In this document: positions 11,612 to 23,117 of the stretch, one piece after another
How positions within the stretch are numbered: the first letter of the stretch is position 1
How the letters are laid out: each line of letters starts with the position of its first letter
Source of the DNA: Rotaria socialis
Taxonomy: Eukaryota; Rotifera; Eurotatoria; Philodinida; Philodinidae
Reading direction: 5' to 3'
DNA: 64,000 nt
NCBI GenBank assembly: GCA_905331475.1
Contig: CAJNYU010000114.1
Coordinates: 1 to 64,000, forward strand
Translations under genes and position numbers: made by a program
Notes under the pieces: model-generated
Told to the model about the DNA's origin: nothing
Seen by the model: only the letters and a program-made list of their open reading frames with translations
The model's database searches: none

Positions 11612-14095
11612 CTACATTTTCGTTTTGACATTATCAAGTGATAGTTGGTAGACGTGTAGATGAGGGTGATCCGGAGGTAATGATAGTTGCCCAATGCTAA
11701 AAGCCCATTCATAAAACTGTTTGGCCATAGAATAATCTCCCATATTCTCACACACAACACCGATATCATGTTTTGAAAATGCTAAATCGGGATGATTCGG
11801 AGGCAGAACCTTTGCTCTTATCTTAATTGCTTTTGTGTAATATTCAAGTGCTTTCGAGTAGTCACCTTTATTGCTATATACTTGACCCATGCTGTTGTAG
11901 GATGTAGCCAACGAAGGATGATCCAAAGGTAGAGTTATTTCGTCAATTGTCAGTGTTTTTTCATAAAATTTAATTGCTTTCGAGTATTTTCCCATATTAT
12001 CATATAATTTACCGATATTACTGTAAAAGCTAGCCAAATCAGGATCATTGGCAGGCATAATTTTCTCCAAGATTTTGCGTGCTTTTTTGAAAAATTTTAG
12101 TGCTTTTTTATGATCATCCATGCAACAATGCATCGAGCCTATGTTGTTATACGAGCTAGCCAATGAGGGTTCCGTCTGATTCAGAGTTTTTTCTTTTATT
12201 TTTAATGCTTTGTCATAGAATTCAAGTGCATTCGAGAAATCACCTGCATTATTATAAACAGAAGCGATGTTATCGTAGGAAGCAGCCAAATCGAGATGAT
12301 CCGACGTGAGAGTTTTTTCTTGTATTGCGCTTGCTTTTTCATAAAACTCAAGTGTTTTTGAGTAGTTACCCATGCTGTTGTACAGTTGACCGATGTTTCT
12401 ATACAAAGTAGATAAATCTGGATGATTCGCCGGTAAAACTTTCTTGTAGATGTCATGTGCTTTTTCAAAAAACTTGAGTGCGTTCGATTGATCCTCAAGT
12501 TTTTCATAGGCCATCGCAACACTCTTGCAGATAGCACCCAATTTTTGATCGTCTTCGCAGAGAGTTTCCTGGTAGATTTTTAAAGACTTTTTGTAATATG
12601 ACACTGCTTCAGTGTATTCTTGTTGATTATATTTTATCAGTCCTAGTTGTTGATAGACATATGCGTTTTCCTTGTCACACGAAGAATTTTTGAGTAAACC
12701 AATGTATACTTCTTCAGCCTGCTGGTACTGCCCGACGTTTAGTAGCCAATCGCCTAATCGTTGCCATCCTGTCGACTCACTTAAATGCTCTCTCATACGA
12801 TGTGTGAGCGCAGCAAGTTGTGGATCATTAACATCTATAAGTGTCAATGCAACTTCCCAAAGATGGTTATTCTTGGCCGATTTTTTTATTTCCTTCACCA
12901 GAAACATAGTATTCATCGCGAAAAGTATTTCGTCGTCTTGTAGAATAACACTATAGTCATCGATATTAGCGAATGGTGTTACCGAAGTTGATACTTTCTT
13001 CGGATCGATGGTCATAACAAATAGAACAATCACTACATTTTCATTTTTGCGTAGTGAACGTCGAACAAATTTCATGGCTACATGTTGTTCTGAACTAGCC
13101 GAAAAGAAATTATTGAACATTAGAAGTCCATCTTTCGTATTGATTAGATCTTCAAATTCCTCTTTATTCAATTCCTGGCCACGATAAACGGTAATTGGCT
13201 TTTTATATGCGTTCGATTGTTCTTTGTGCAGCTGTTCGAGCTGTCGATTTAGATTACGGATGAAAAAGCCTAATTTACTCATACATTCTAAATCCATCGA
13301 GCATACAGCCTTATTGAGCATACTGAAGAGAAAACATTCATAAGTATACCACCATATCGGAGATTTTCGATTATATTTACGTTGAAAATGCTTTAGCTGG
13401 GATTCAGAGATATTTTGCTGACGACAATATGCCACAAGGTCTTTCATACACTTCGTATCATCTTCTTTGGTGTCCAAGATGATTTCGTTTATGAGTATCG
13501 AACAAATGAAAGATAATTCGAATTGATCGAATGTTGTTTCCATTGATGTCCGTTTTGGAACGAAACTCATAGGCATTACATTGTGGTCACATTCTCGCAC
13601 GGCCTTATTTAATCGCTTGCAAATAGATTTAACGGACGTTGAAACAATTTGAACTTTTGACCATTTCTTTTTCAATTGTTTGTGTCGCTTTTTATCTCTA
13701 GTGAGAAAAAATATAGTATCAATTTGAATCATATCATGTACGAGTGGTAGAATATCTTTGTTGAGTGTTTCTGAGACTATTAAAAAGACCTTTTCAAATT
13801 CAACACTTCTTAAATATTCGACGCAACGGTTAACATTATTAAATTTTTCTAATGTACTGACAATATTTCGTAGTTTCGTAAAGTAATCTTGAAAGTATTC
13901 ATGATTCTTATCGGTATTACCATCAAACCAGATGAGAAGAAAATTTTGCATAATTTTCATCTCGCCTGATCGAAGGGAAGATGATGAGTGTGCAGCAGTG
14001 CGGGTAGCTATTGTAGTGGTGACTTGTTTTGTTGACTGTGACGATGTCGTCGTATTGTCTTTAGTTTTGTTACCAATATTAGTTCTCAGCATCAT
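11612..14095 (-). CDS. ADP-ribosyltransferase fused to TPR repeats
   Basis: This single-exon gene of about 827 residues starts at the ATG at 14093-14095. The frame stays open upstream to about 14161 but has no earlier ATG there. Residues about 50-180 form an N-terminal region of unknown function. Residues about 190-420 are an R-S-E ADP-ribosyltransferase: VYRGQ (Arg305), FFSAS (Ser332-x-Ser334) and QDDEILFAMNTMF. In the last motif the usual ExE or QxE reads DxE (Asp387, Glu389). Residues about 445-827 are nine TPRs, mostly of 42 residues with a (L/A)PxxHPDLAxxYxNIG signature, as in kinesin light chain. The family transfers ADP-ribose from NAD+ to proteins, and the TPRs probably choose partners; this combination is frequent in bdelloids. 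The acidic substitution may change activity or specificity. Confidence 0.9.
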   Translation of the reverse strand: MMLRTNIGNKTKDNTTTSSQSTKQVTTTIATRTAAHSSSSLRSGEMKIMQNFLLIWFDGNTDKNHEYFQDYFTKLRNIVSTLEKFNNVNRCVEYLRSVEFEKVFLIVSETLNKDILPLVHDMIQIDTIFFLTRDKKRHKQLKKKWSKVQIVSTSVKSICKRLNKAVRECDHNVMPMSFVPKRTSMETTFDQFELSFICSILINEIILDTKEDDTKCMKDLVAYCRQQNISESQLKHFQRKYNRKSPIWWYTYECFLFSMLNKAVCSMDLECMSKLGFFIRNLNRQLEQLHKEQSNAYKKPITVYRGQELNKEEFEDLINTKDGLLMFNNFFSASSEQHVAMKFVRRSLRKNENVVIVLFVMTIDPKKVSTSVTPFANIDDYSVILQDDEILFAMNTMFLVKEIKKSAKNNHLWEVALTLIDVNDPQLAALTHRMREHLSESTGWQRLGDWLLNVGQYQQAEEVYIGLLKNSSCDKENAYVYQQLGLIKYNQQEYTEAVSYYKKSLKIYQETLCEDDQKLGAICKSVAMAYEKLEDQSNALKFFEKAHDIYKKVLPANHPDLSTLYRNIGQLYNSMGNYSKTLEFYEKASAIQEKTLTSDHLDLAASYDNIASVYNNAGDFSNALEFYDKALKIKEKTLNQTEPSLASSYNNIGSMHCCMDDHKKALKFFKKARKILEKIMPANDPDLASFYSNIGKLYDNMGKYSKAIKFYEKTLTIDEITLPLDHPSLATSYNSMGQVYSNKGDYSKALEYYTKAIKIRAKVLPPNHPDLAFSKHDIGVVCENMGDYSMAKQFYEWAFSIGQLSLPPDHPHLHVYQLSLDNVKTKM

Positions 14096-14161
14096 GTTGT
14101 TGTCTATAATATATGTGACTTCGAACCTTCCAGATTGTAAGAACAAACGAATGCTATTCAA

Positions 14162-17100
14162 CGAATAAAAATAAAAGAGAATGATGAATAAATCATGAGA
14201 ATAGTAACATCGGAAAATATAAAAGTTCTTAAAATATTAGCTAATGTCAATAAAAGTGCCATATCTAGACTGGATTTCAATAAGAATAAATGCTTCCGTG
14301 ACTCAAACAGATGTAATCGTTAGAAGCAACAGTAGACTTTCAATCACTCGAACAGAAATAAAATGATTTCAAAGTAAAGAATGATGATCGTTGCTTCTAT
14401 TGTTACACAAGATTGTGTAAAGTTTATTTGAGAATTAATTTAGTATCTTGACTCTGTTTGTCATGTTTAATGGTAAAGCTCAAGGTTTTTTTTTGTAAAG
14501 ATCTCTTCAGAAATACTTTTGATATGTGTACCGTAGAAAATGTCTTGATAGACCTTTTGGGAAAAGCATGGTTTCAAAGGACAAAAAGAAATTGAACTAG
14601 TTTGAGGAAAAATAGTGAGACTAACATTCTGTTTGTCTCCCGTATGCAATGTGTTCTTCATTAAATATTCTCGTTTTGCACGTATCGGTTTTAAAATAAC
14701 ATATAGTTCAGGATACAATAATGAAGTATCAAAATCTTGTCAACTAAAATACCAGATACCTAAATATATTCTAATAGAAAATAATTTCAAAAGATATTTC
14801 TGCAAGAAAAAAGTAAAAAAATTATAAAATAGCTCAAATCAACTTGATTTCGTATGTCTAAGAATATTTTTCCAGAGGTGTTTCCAATGCTCCAAATATC
14901 TTTGTGATGTTGTTTATTTCTTACGAAAAAGTACTGCTGCGCGTTCATTTTTTAAAAAAAGACCACAGATTTTCACAAATTTCATGAGTAAAAACTACAT
15001 CTTAAAACGATTGAGTGTTAGACTTTGACGGAGCTTATCGAGACTGACAACAAAAATTTAGTGCTGATATCTCTAGAAAAAAAACAACGCCTAGCTTTGA
15101 TATACAATTAAAACTAATTTAATCAAGACGATCTCGTTGGTGTATACTGATTGGCGGGGAAATGTGACTTTCGGTTATAGACACTGATAGTTTTTAATTT
15201 TAATTTTATATTTGAGCGAATCATGTTTGAAGTCAAATATGCTTACTTATTAAGCGATACTGAAATGTGCGACTGTTATTTTGTGTAGGTGCAGCCGAAT
15301 GTACTTCGAATTTGTGGTCTATGAAATTGTTCGGTTTGCATACGGGTACGTCTGTTTACATAAGTCAATGAACCGTGATATTATCATAGCACAGGGATTT
15401 TTTTTTTATTTCACAAATGCGCTTCATATCGCCTCTCTTTCGTTCTTCTACAATGTTCTTTTTGTTTTCGTTTTCTTCGCATTTGTTGTCGTTATGATGT
15501 TGTGATGAGAAAATACGCAATCCTATTTACATATACGACTCAGGTTCTTAATTTGTAATTAATCGATATAAATGTGATACTATATTTATTTATTTTTGTA
15601 AAGAAAAAGATAAATTAACGATAAACAGAAATATTTTTCTGTTTTATCGTTTAAACAAATACCTATAATAATGATAAGATATGTTGAGTAGAAGAAGGCT
15701 AGTTAATGAGATAGTGTCATTATTTTTGATTACTATTCACATATAATAAGCAGATAAAAACGTCTACTAAGGTTAATTCTCTTATTCTTTAGGTTATTTT
15801 TAAAATGATTTTATCGCACTTTTCACATATCTGTCCATGCATCGCCATAGATGGCCTTATAGCACTCGTAAACAATGTTTTATAGTATATTTAAGATATT
15901 ATAAACTATTTAAGTGAAAGCAAATCTCCATTTACGTCTACTGTGGTCATGCCACACTGTTCATATTTTTTAATTTTAACTTTTCATAAGTACCATCATC
16001 ATTGAAGAGCTATTCTTATTGCATTAAGCGATGAATTTTATACTTTAGCATACAGGTCCTATAATCATGTGTCGTAATACATGTTTGATTTGCCGTGTTA
16101 TTAGCCATCTTTACTGAGTGATAGAGTTACATGTGACAATAAAAAGAATACCACATTGTTTTCAAAAGTATCTAGCTGCTAAGAAGTATGTGAAGATGCA
16201 TGGTTCTGGATCAAGATTCCCAGATAGGAAAACTTAAAATAAATGTTTTCATTCGTCAAAGTTCACAAAAATATTCAGAAAAGTCAATTTTTTGAAAGTA
16301 TCATTTATCACGTCAATATGATGATTGAAAATGCTTTTACTAGGTGTTATTCAGTGATCTTAATGCCTTTATTTTTTACGAATTTCACTAAGTATACCAA
16401 AACAAACTGCGATCAAAATGTTTTTCACTTAAATCCAAAGCATGGCGAGAAAACATATTGTATCCGTATTGCACAATTTGCTCTGAAAAATAGAAGAAAA
16501 GCAAGTATTTGTATTATATTTTCTAGGTGAAACGTTTGAAAGAAATGAAAAAATATCCTATCATATCGTATCAATTCAATATCACCGTTTATATTTTCTT
16601 TTTTTTTGGGGATTCGCTTTAAAAATTTTAACTGGCTTAGATTTTACTTATAAAATTATTCCCAATAATAATTTGTATTCATTTCTATATTTTATTTCTT
16701 TAGGGATAAACTTTTTACATCTTTCTCGTGTTTCTCTTGTACATGAAATGTTTAAGAATTGATTAAATTGTTTTTTTTAAGTTTCGCACAGAAGCGACTT
16801 TCGAGAATGATAAAAACAGCTGTTAGTACAAGTCTAGTGTGATTACAAGTGTGAAACGCGATGTAATTACTGTTGTTGCTAATGGTTTAAAAGCTAGTCT
16901 TTTTTTTAATATTGAGTTATGCTTCTATGGCATCCTTCATTTTACAGTCTAGAACTTCAACAAAGAAATATTTGATATATATATTTCAACCAGATGTTAC
17001 TGACACATGATCTTCGAAAGTCACTGGGAGCCGTTGGTCACCGTCTGTGACGGAAATTAGTTAAGTATTGATTAATTATGTAAGTAAGTAATAATGATTT

Positions 17101-18120
17101 AACTAACTAAGTACTGATTATCCGGTAATTAATTAATTATTCATTTGATTAATTAGAACGCCTAGCATGATCTGTGGAATAGGAGAAGGACGGATGAATA
17201 TTATTCTCTACTTTATATACTTCAATACTACTTTTATATCGAGTTTCACAAAATTAAAAGCAAGAATCCAAATTCATAACGTGATTTAGAGAAGGCTGTC
17301 GATTTAGCTAGCAATGGCCTATGATTGAACGTTATTTGAGCATTTATTAAAAAGACTCATAAAATATATCAGCACTTTGTGTCGTCATATTAAATTTTTA
17401 TTTGTATTATAAATTTTTACACTTTTGCTATTTATACATACGAATATTTTCAAAAACGGTTTAACCGTAAAATCTATACTTCAGATAAAATATGCGTTTC
17501 TCAGTCGTTTTCCCATCGATAAAATTCAAAAATTTAAATCGAATATCAGCATGCTGCTTTATTTTATCATCCAAACATAGCCAGTCGTCATTTATTTCTT
17601 GCTTTACCATACGATGAGGTGTATCAGTTCAAACTGAATTACGGATGAAAATAACCCATCATTTCATTAGGAAGCGAGGGATTAGAGGATCTTTAAAATT
17701 ATTCACTTCTATAGTTTAATCTGAATTCTGAATTCAACCAAGATGTCCTAGACCCGCTATCCATAAGAAACATGCGCATCGGGAGATACACACATGTGAA
17801 TTCAGAATTGAATCGATTTTCTCTTTGCTTGAAGTTACACTGTGTTTCATGAAGGATGGTGATGGTTATTTTTGCGGAATGTGGAAAGGAAAAAAACTGT
17901 TAGGGAAAATAATTCAAGGTTGTTGGCAGTTTTCTAGGGACTTAGAGAGATCTATGTTTGACTTGGATTTCCTAAACCGTCGCTTCCGTAAAAAATTCAG
18001 GTCCTTTTTTTCTGTTTTGAATTCAGTTTGAAATAGAATACTTCATAGAATCTGTTTTACTTGTTGATACCGAAATTTTTCCTATTTTAAAAAGCTCACT
18101 ACCCAAGCAGACAAGAGTTT
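14162..18120. other. Gene-poor AT-rich region
   Basis: About 4 kb without a recognisable gene on either strand. At 17050-17120 a short imperfect direct repeat is seen (GTTAAGTATTGATTA and ACTAAGTACTGATTA). At about 17722-17815 there is an imperfect inverted repeat around TCTGAATTCTGAATTCA with a loop of about 65 bp. Neither defines a known element. Confidence 0.45.
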
Positions 18121-18260
18121 TCGAAAATGCGTTTAAACACACAGAAAAATATAACAAATCGGTTTAAAGTAAACGTTTGTGGATCACAATCGAGGCTCAC
18201 GATTGTGAGCGAAAAACGCACAGCTTTGGTTCTTGTTGTGTGATTAAACACGCTTTCCGC
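18121..18260. repeat. Foldback (palindromic) MITE-like repeat
   Basis: The sequence folds on itself. Outer arms GCGTTTAAACACACA and TGTGTGATTAAACACGC are imperfect inverted copies. The centre is TCACAATCG, a 7-bp loop, then CGATTGTGA. No target duplication was identified, so it may be a palindromic MITE or a hairpin-forming transcript. Confidence 0.6.
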
Positions 18261-18548
18261 CAAAAAACTAGTGTAAGCGCATCAAAAACTAGAAAAAAGT
18301 GATCCCATAAGTTGAAAAAAAACAACATGCAAAATTACAAAAATGAAATATCTGGATTAGATCTAATAGATAAATATATCTTTAGAGCAGCATTGTAATC
18401 CTGATTTTGTCGAGAGAAAATTAGGATTCGACTAGATATAAGTTCATATAGTCATGTGTTGTACTCAAAAGCGGAGTGACATGAAAAAATGAAACCTGAA
18501 GTGCCAATTATTATATCGATAGAGACCTGCCCGGGTCACATGAGTTCT

Positions 18549-18571
18549 GAGCTCCGGCGAAATCGGAGCTC
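18549..18571. repeat. Short perfect hairpin
   Basis: GAGCTCCG and CGGAGCTC are exact inverted copies separated by 7 bp. A related CCGGAGCTC occurs at about 18648, which suggests a small degraded repeat. Confidence 0.5.
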
Positions 18572-19020
18572 TTGATTTCTAAAAAATAGACTTATTATAT
18601 GATGCTCTGGAGTGCAACTCTCAGATCTCCAAAAACACATCGAATTTCCGGAGCTCTAGGATGTTGCTTTGTTCCTCATTATTTTAATTATCCACCCGAC
18701 GACCACAGCTTCTGCTGTTGGGACTGGAATAGACTATAAATAATTTTAATTCGTAAAATCTTTATAAAATAAAAAAGATACTATTTAATGACATTAATTA
18801 TTCTATTTTTATTTTATTTATTTCCATTGTATGAATTTATGTCTAGTCGAATCTTAATTTTGCCCCAAACATATGTACATGTGTGTGTGTGTAGTCATTC
18901 ATTCTTTCGATTAGTTGTGTCCCATCATCAATAGATACTTCAAAACCAAATCTACAGTGAAGTTCTAAGATCTAGATATCGATTTACCATTTATTCGTCA
19001 AAAACGGCATTTTAAGTATA

Positions 19021-19130
19021 GGCGAGTCGACTCGGCGAGTTAAGATAACCAACTCGTACTCACCGCGGTGCAAAGAATGCCGCCTTGTCTCATCTCGTGA
19101 CGAGGCGAGGCGAGGAAACTCGGTGAGTCT
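19021..19130. repeat. GC-rich CGAG/CTCG palindromic patch
   Basis: About 110 bp rich in CGAG and CTCG motifs within AT-rich surroundings. It includes the perfect 12-bp palindrome CGAGTCGACTCG (19023-19034) and CTCGTGACGAGGCGAGGCGAGG near 19096-19117. Function and origin are unknown. Confidence 0.5.
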
Positions 19131-20128
19131 CGGATCTCTGGAAAACGCACTCAGAAGTAGCGTGACATTTTCTCTTTTTAAATATTTTTACACTGAAACC
19201 ACAACACAGAAAAAATTCAGGTGCAGTAAACGTACCAAAACTCAGCAATCGAATAGTAAATAATAATTCTGCATATGATAACAACAGTGACAAACAGTCG
19301 TAGCACGTCGTATGATGTTTTGAATTATTCTGCATTGAAAACAACCACAACCTCAATGTTATTGTATCATACGACACTAGTACACAAAAACTCGTATTCG
19401 TATATGCTTGATTGAGACTAAGATGCACTAAAACTATAATTCTGATATACACTTCAGTCTTCTTTCTGCATCTCTTTGTATGTGCTAAGTATTGAGGTTA
19501 ATTTCAGCAATTGCAATACTCTATGTGTGTTTTCGTCAATACTCGAATATATGAACTGAGTAATTGAGTTTAAAGTTCATGGTTAAATTAGGCGCATCTA
19601 GGATACAACAGTCTGAGACATTATCGATCCAAGTTGGCAATAGCTTTTTATTAATACCTGAGTCAATTATTGACATGTTGTATATGATTTGGTACATTGA
19701 ATAAGAATTCTTGCAAGCATTCTATCGCGGTTGGGATTTTCTCTCTATTAATGGAAATCGAGATGAAAAAATAAAAAGTATATTCTCTACTTCCAACTAA
19801 TAAAACATCTAGTAAAATGTGCGCAATATGTTGATTAACAAGAAAAGGATTCAATTATATGGTTGCAAATCAGCGCATCTTCTCTATCTCGAAATAATAT
19901 TTATGCCATAAACTCTTGTTTATTAATAAAAAAAATTAGGCATAGATCGATTTGACTCTTTCAGAAAGACTCAATTTCAATTCATGCCTGAAAAAGATAG
20001 TGTTGAATAAATAAATTATTGATCACCTTGCTATTAAGAACAGTACGAATGCGCGCATGTCATACCCAACTAAAAATAAACAGTAGTTAAAGGTATAACT
20101 TTGAATAAAATCTTACCAAATAAAGTCT
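19131..20128. other. Non-coding spacer
   Basis: AT-rich sequence with only short open frames lacking recognisable motifs; nothing supported was found. Its right end is the 3' flank of the RING-like gene. Confidence 0.45.
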
Positions 20129-20998
20129 TTATTGAATGTGTGAGTGCGCAAAATAGTGATTGATTTTATCTATCTGTTGCTTTAGCACTGTACGTAAAGA
20201 ATTTGGACAGTACCGTAAGTATCGATAGAGTGACATACATACACTGGCGATGAGGTTTCCAACGAATCGAGTGAAACTCTTGATGCTATGCCATATATTA
20301 AAGCAAATCTCACATATGGCAGACCATATAGTTTTATTGACGGTTGCTGTTTCTACTTGTCCTTCGTTGGTGCTTTCGCGAGGAATAACTGCTGGAGTAC
20401 ATGTAGAAGATAAGATCGGTCTCGTTTCTTCAACATCAATGCTTTCGCTCATTTGCTCTTCAAGGAACTCTGATAAATTTGGCACACTTTGGCGTACCTC
20501 TTCTACTTGTTCTTCATTCATATCGGGATTCATAATACACTGCGTGATAACTCTTTGGAATCCTTTTAGTGGTTGAATTTTCTGCTGTTGTTGTTCTTTC
20601 TTTTGTATAATCTCTGGTTTAAATTGGTTGGGTAAATCTTGCATAAGCGCTTCAAATGAACGTTGTAAAATAGGTTCATCTAACGCGACCAACCGGTTTC
20701 TCAATATCTTCTCAGCGTCCTTTAACTGATATTGTGTATGGCAAATGAAACATTGGTAAAATTTGATATGTTGGAACGAAAAGACACATTTCATACATGA
20801 ATGGCAAAGATAGTATGTGCAAATATCTGCTGGGCATTGCAGTTGATAAACTCCTGTGTCATTGGGAAGTTCATTTAGACAGAGAGTGCACATGTCTCTT
20901 GATAACGTGGCTACACGCTTGCTAAACTGGGGATGGTCCATCATTTCTTGAATATCAAATGAGTGAAGCGCATTTCCAGTGATCAGAGGTGATGGCAT
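20129..20998 (-). CDS. Cysteine-rich RING-like protein
   Basis: A single-exon 289-residue protein starting at ATG 20996-20998. The N-terminal third holds a treble of metal-ligand pairs: C37-x2-C40, C55, C60, C65-H66-x-C68, C71 and C83-x2-C86, spaced like a RING or atypical double-zinc finger (MCTLC, CHSC, CFIC). Residues about 125-145 are Gln/Lys-rich, the middle is acidic, and residues about 226-270 are aromatic and hydrophobic and could sit in or on a membrane. A ubiquitin-ligase role is possible by analogy, but I do not recognise the family. Confidence 0.7.
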   Translation of the reverse strand: MPSPLITGNALHSFDIQEMMDHPQFSKRVATLSRDMCTLCLNELPNDTGVYQLQCPADICTYYLCHSCMKCVFSFQHIKFYQCFICHTQYQLKDAEKILRNRLVALDEPILQRSFEALMQDLPNQFKPEIIQKKEQQQQKIQPLKGFQRVITQCIMNPDMNEEQVEEVRQSVPNLSEFLEEQMSESIDVEETRPILSSTCTPAVIPRESTNEGQVETATVNKTIWSAICEICFNIWHSIKSFTRFVGNLIASVCMSLYRYLRYCPNSLRTVLKQQIDKINHYFAHSHIQ

Positions 20999-21630
20999 AT
21001 TTCAATAATCTATTATGAAAGATTAATATTCGATGATGGAAAAGTGTTATTGACAATAATCGAGAAATTCAATTTATAACGAGTGTTTTTTAGTGGAATC
21101 TTGTTAAAATATCTGGACTAAAAAATATTTAGGAGGACTGTTTAATGAGATCAAAAGCTACTGAGATGAAATTTGTGTCATCAGGTCGAGCCTACATAGG
21201 GTAGGCAAAGCTCGAAATAGTTTATTTCCTTGTAACTTTCATCTCAAATTATGACCATATTACTAATGGTGTGCGATAGTTCATGGCAGATCCTCTGCAC
21301 AACAATAGCCCATCTGACAGTCACAGGTCCACGAAAAATTAATTTTATCTCGGTTTACTTTTATATATATATATATATGAATTAAACTTTTTGTACTTCC
21401 TTTAGTCCCTTTTCTCTTTTTACTTCTGTAGCAGTGGTATTAAAGAAAAATAACTTCTGATAATGAAACAAGAAATCAAAGTTGATGTTTGACATGTTTC
21501 AAGTTCAAATGGTTCACTCTGGGTCAGAATTAGAACGTTTACAATTAAAATGATGAAATAAAGATAGATAATAAAATTTACAACTTTCTCTGGAAAAAAA
21601 TAATACAGCATAGTCAAGGAATATTTTAAC
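20999..21630. other. Non-coding spacer
   Basis: No gene was recognised. It contains a short (TA)n tract at 21363-21378. The left end is the 5' flank of the RING-like gene. Confidence 0.45.
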
Positions 21631-22132
21631 GGTATGTTGGGAAAATGTCGAATTATTGCTGCTTTTCTAATGATTATACTAGTCTAGGTTTTAAACCAGT
21701 AGTAATGGGGATGAGTAGTATCTGGTATAAACTCTTGTAAGCGTTGAACAAAGAACTATTTTATCACTAAAATTCTATTTTCATGGCTGCAGCTGTTCCA
21801 TCTCCATTAGATTTAGCTGAAGCGAAATCTCCAGCTATTTCATTTATAAATTCACATAAAGGAAAGTCTTTACTAATCGCAGATGTATATGTTTTCAAAT
21901 TGAATAAAAATGGCATATTAGCCATTTTTTTCTCTTCACTTACATTTTATTTCTTCTAGAATGTTAGCATTACAGCATAGAATACAACATGTGCTTCACC
22001 TATCAGAATTCTCTAAAAACATATCTCGGTCAATTTTCATCTTAATATTCTTTTTCTTGACATTTTTCCCTTTTGACATTTTCTCCATTCGTCTTTTCGA
22101 CATTTTTCCTTTCGACATTTGGGTGGTCAACC
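21631..22132. mobile_element. Non-autonomous FLYWCH/MULE-type element C
   Basis: The element is about 502 bp. The right end reads GGTTGACCACCCAAATGTCG on the reverse strand and the left end is GGTATGTTGGGAAAATGTCG, sharing AAATGTCGAA. The flanks ATTTTAAC (21623-21630) and GTTTTATC (22133-22140) match at 6 of 8 positions, as an eroded target duplication would. The + strand at 21783 reads MAAAVPS, then KSPAISFINSHKGKSLLIAD and VYVFKLNKNG, the N-terminal part of a FLYWCH-like finger closely similar to the reading frame in element D. Confidence 0.7.
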
Positions 22133-23117
22133 GTTTTATCAATGAATTCGCTTGTTCACATCACACAGTGTTTATATCTGATGTAATAATTTGCTATCTT
22201 TCGAACACACATCACCCGTAGTAGAAAGTAAAGGGAGCTTAAGTCATTCATACATACATATATTTACAAAAGTAAACCAGGATAAAATGAATTTCTCGCG
22301 GACCCATCAAACTCTGTATGTTGTCTACCAATGGTTAACTATTTATTTCATGAATCAAAAAATGCGTATGCATACGCAGTTCAGAAGTGAAACAATGTTT
22401 ATTTTTATTAACTTCACAGAATTTCAGCAAATTCTTCGCCGAAAATTGAGACATCCCGCAAAAGTGAACGATGGCCGGCTCAAATGAAAGATGGAAACAG
22501 TATCAGTGACCAGTCGGTTTATCGATTGATCGGACATTCTCGATACACTGGTCATTCAAGTTAAACTATATCAGACGGTCTCGAAGAGCTATTTGAATTC
22601 ACCACGTACATAATATAACTTGGTACTTCGAGCTTATCTCACAATAAAACGAACTTTGAATATCGAAACTGATACTTTCACAGTAATCATGAATTTTCGA
22701 TATATCGGTTATTGCCGATAGATCGTAGGTTGGTGAGTGGAGCCGGTACTTGCTAAGAAAAATCCAGATCGATTCTATCTCTGACTAAGTTTTAACTTTG
22801 ACCTTTGACCTGTAAAAATGATGGGGATGATTCCAAGGCAGGATAGGTCACGGTTTATTGAAGAATGGTGCGTGTTTTTATTCTTCATCATTTGTTTTGC
22901 AATGAAAATTTGACTGAGAATAAATCAGAGTTGTCTGAAATGGACCCATTAAGAGAATATTTAATTATTTTATCAAAACTTTTCAAAGAAAAAGATGTAG
23001 TGTGGGATCTCATTAATGGAGATTTTGAAGATTTATCGATTGATAATATCTTTGAGGAAGCAGCTGTGAGAATGGTCTGAAGCATGTTTTCCTCATACCC
23101 AGTCTGGGCAAAATATA
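22133..23117. other. Non-coding spacer between elements C and D
   Basis: A 71-codon open frame at 22865-23080 has a balanced composition, but no recognisable motif or splice context, so it is not called. The rest is AT-rich without structure. Confidence 0.4.

Noticed and set aside
22865..23080. 71-codon open frame as a gene
   Set aside because: No motif, splice context or repeat similarity; it sits between two transposons.
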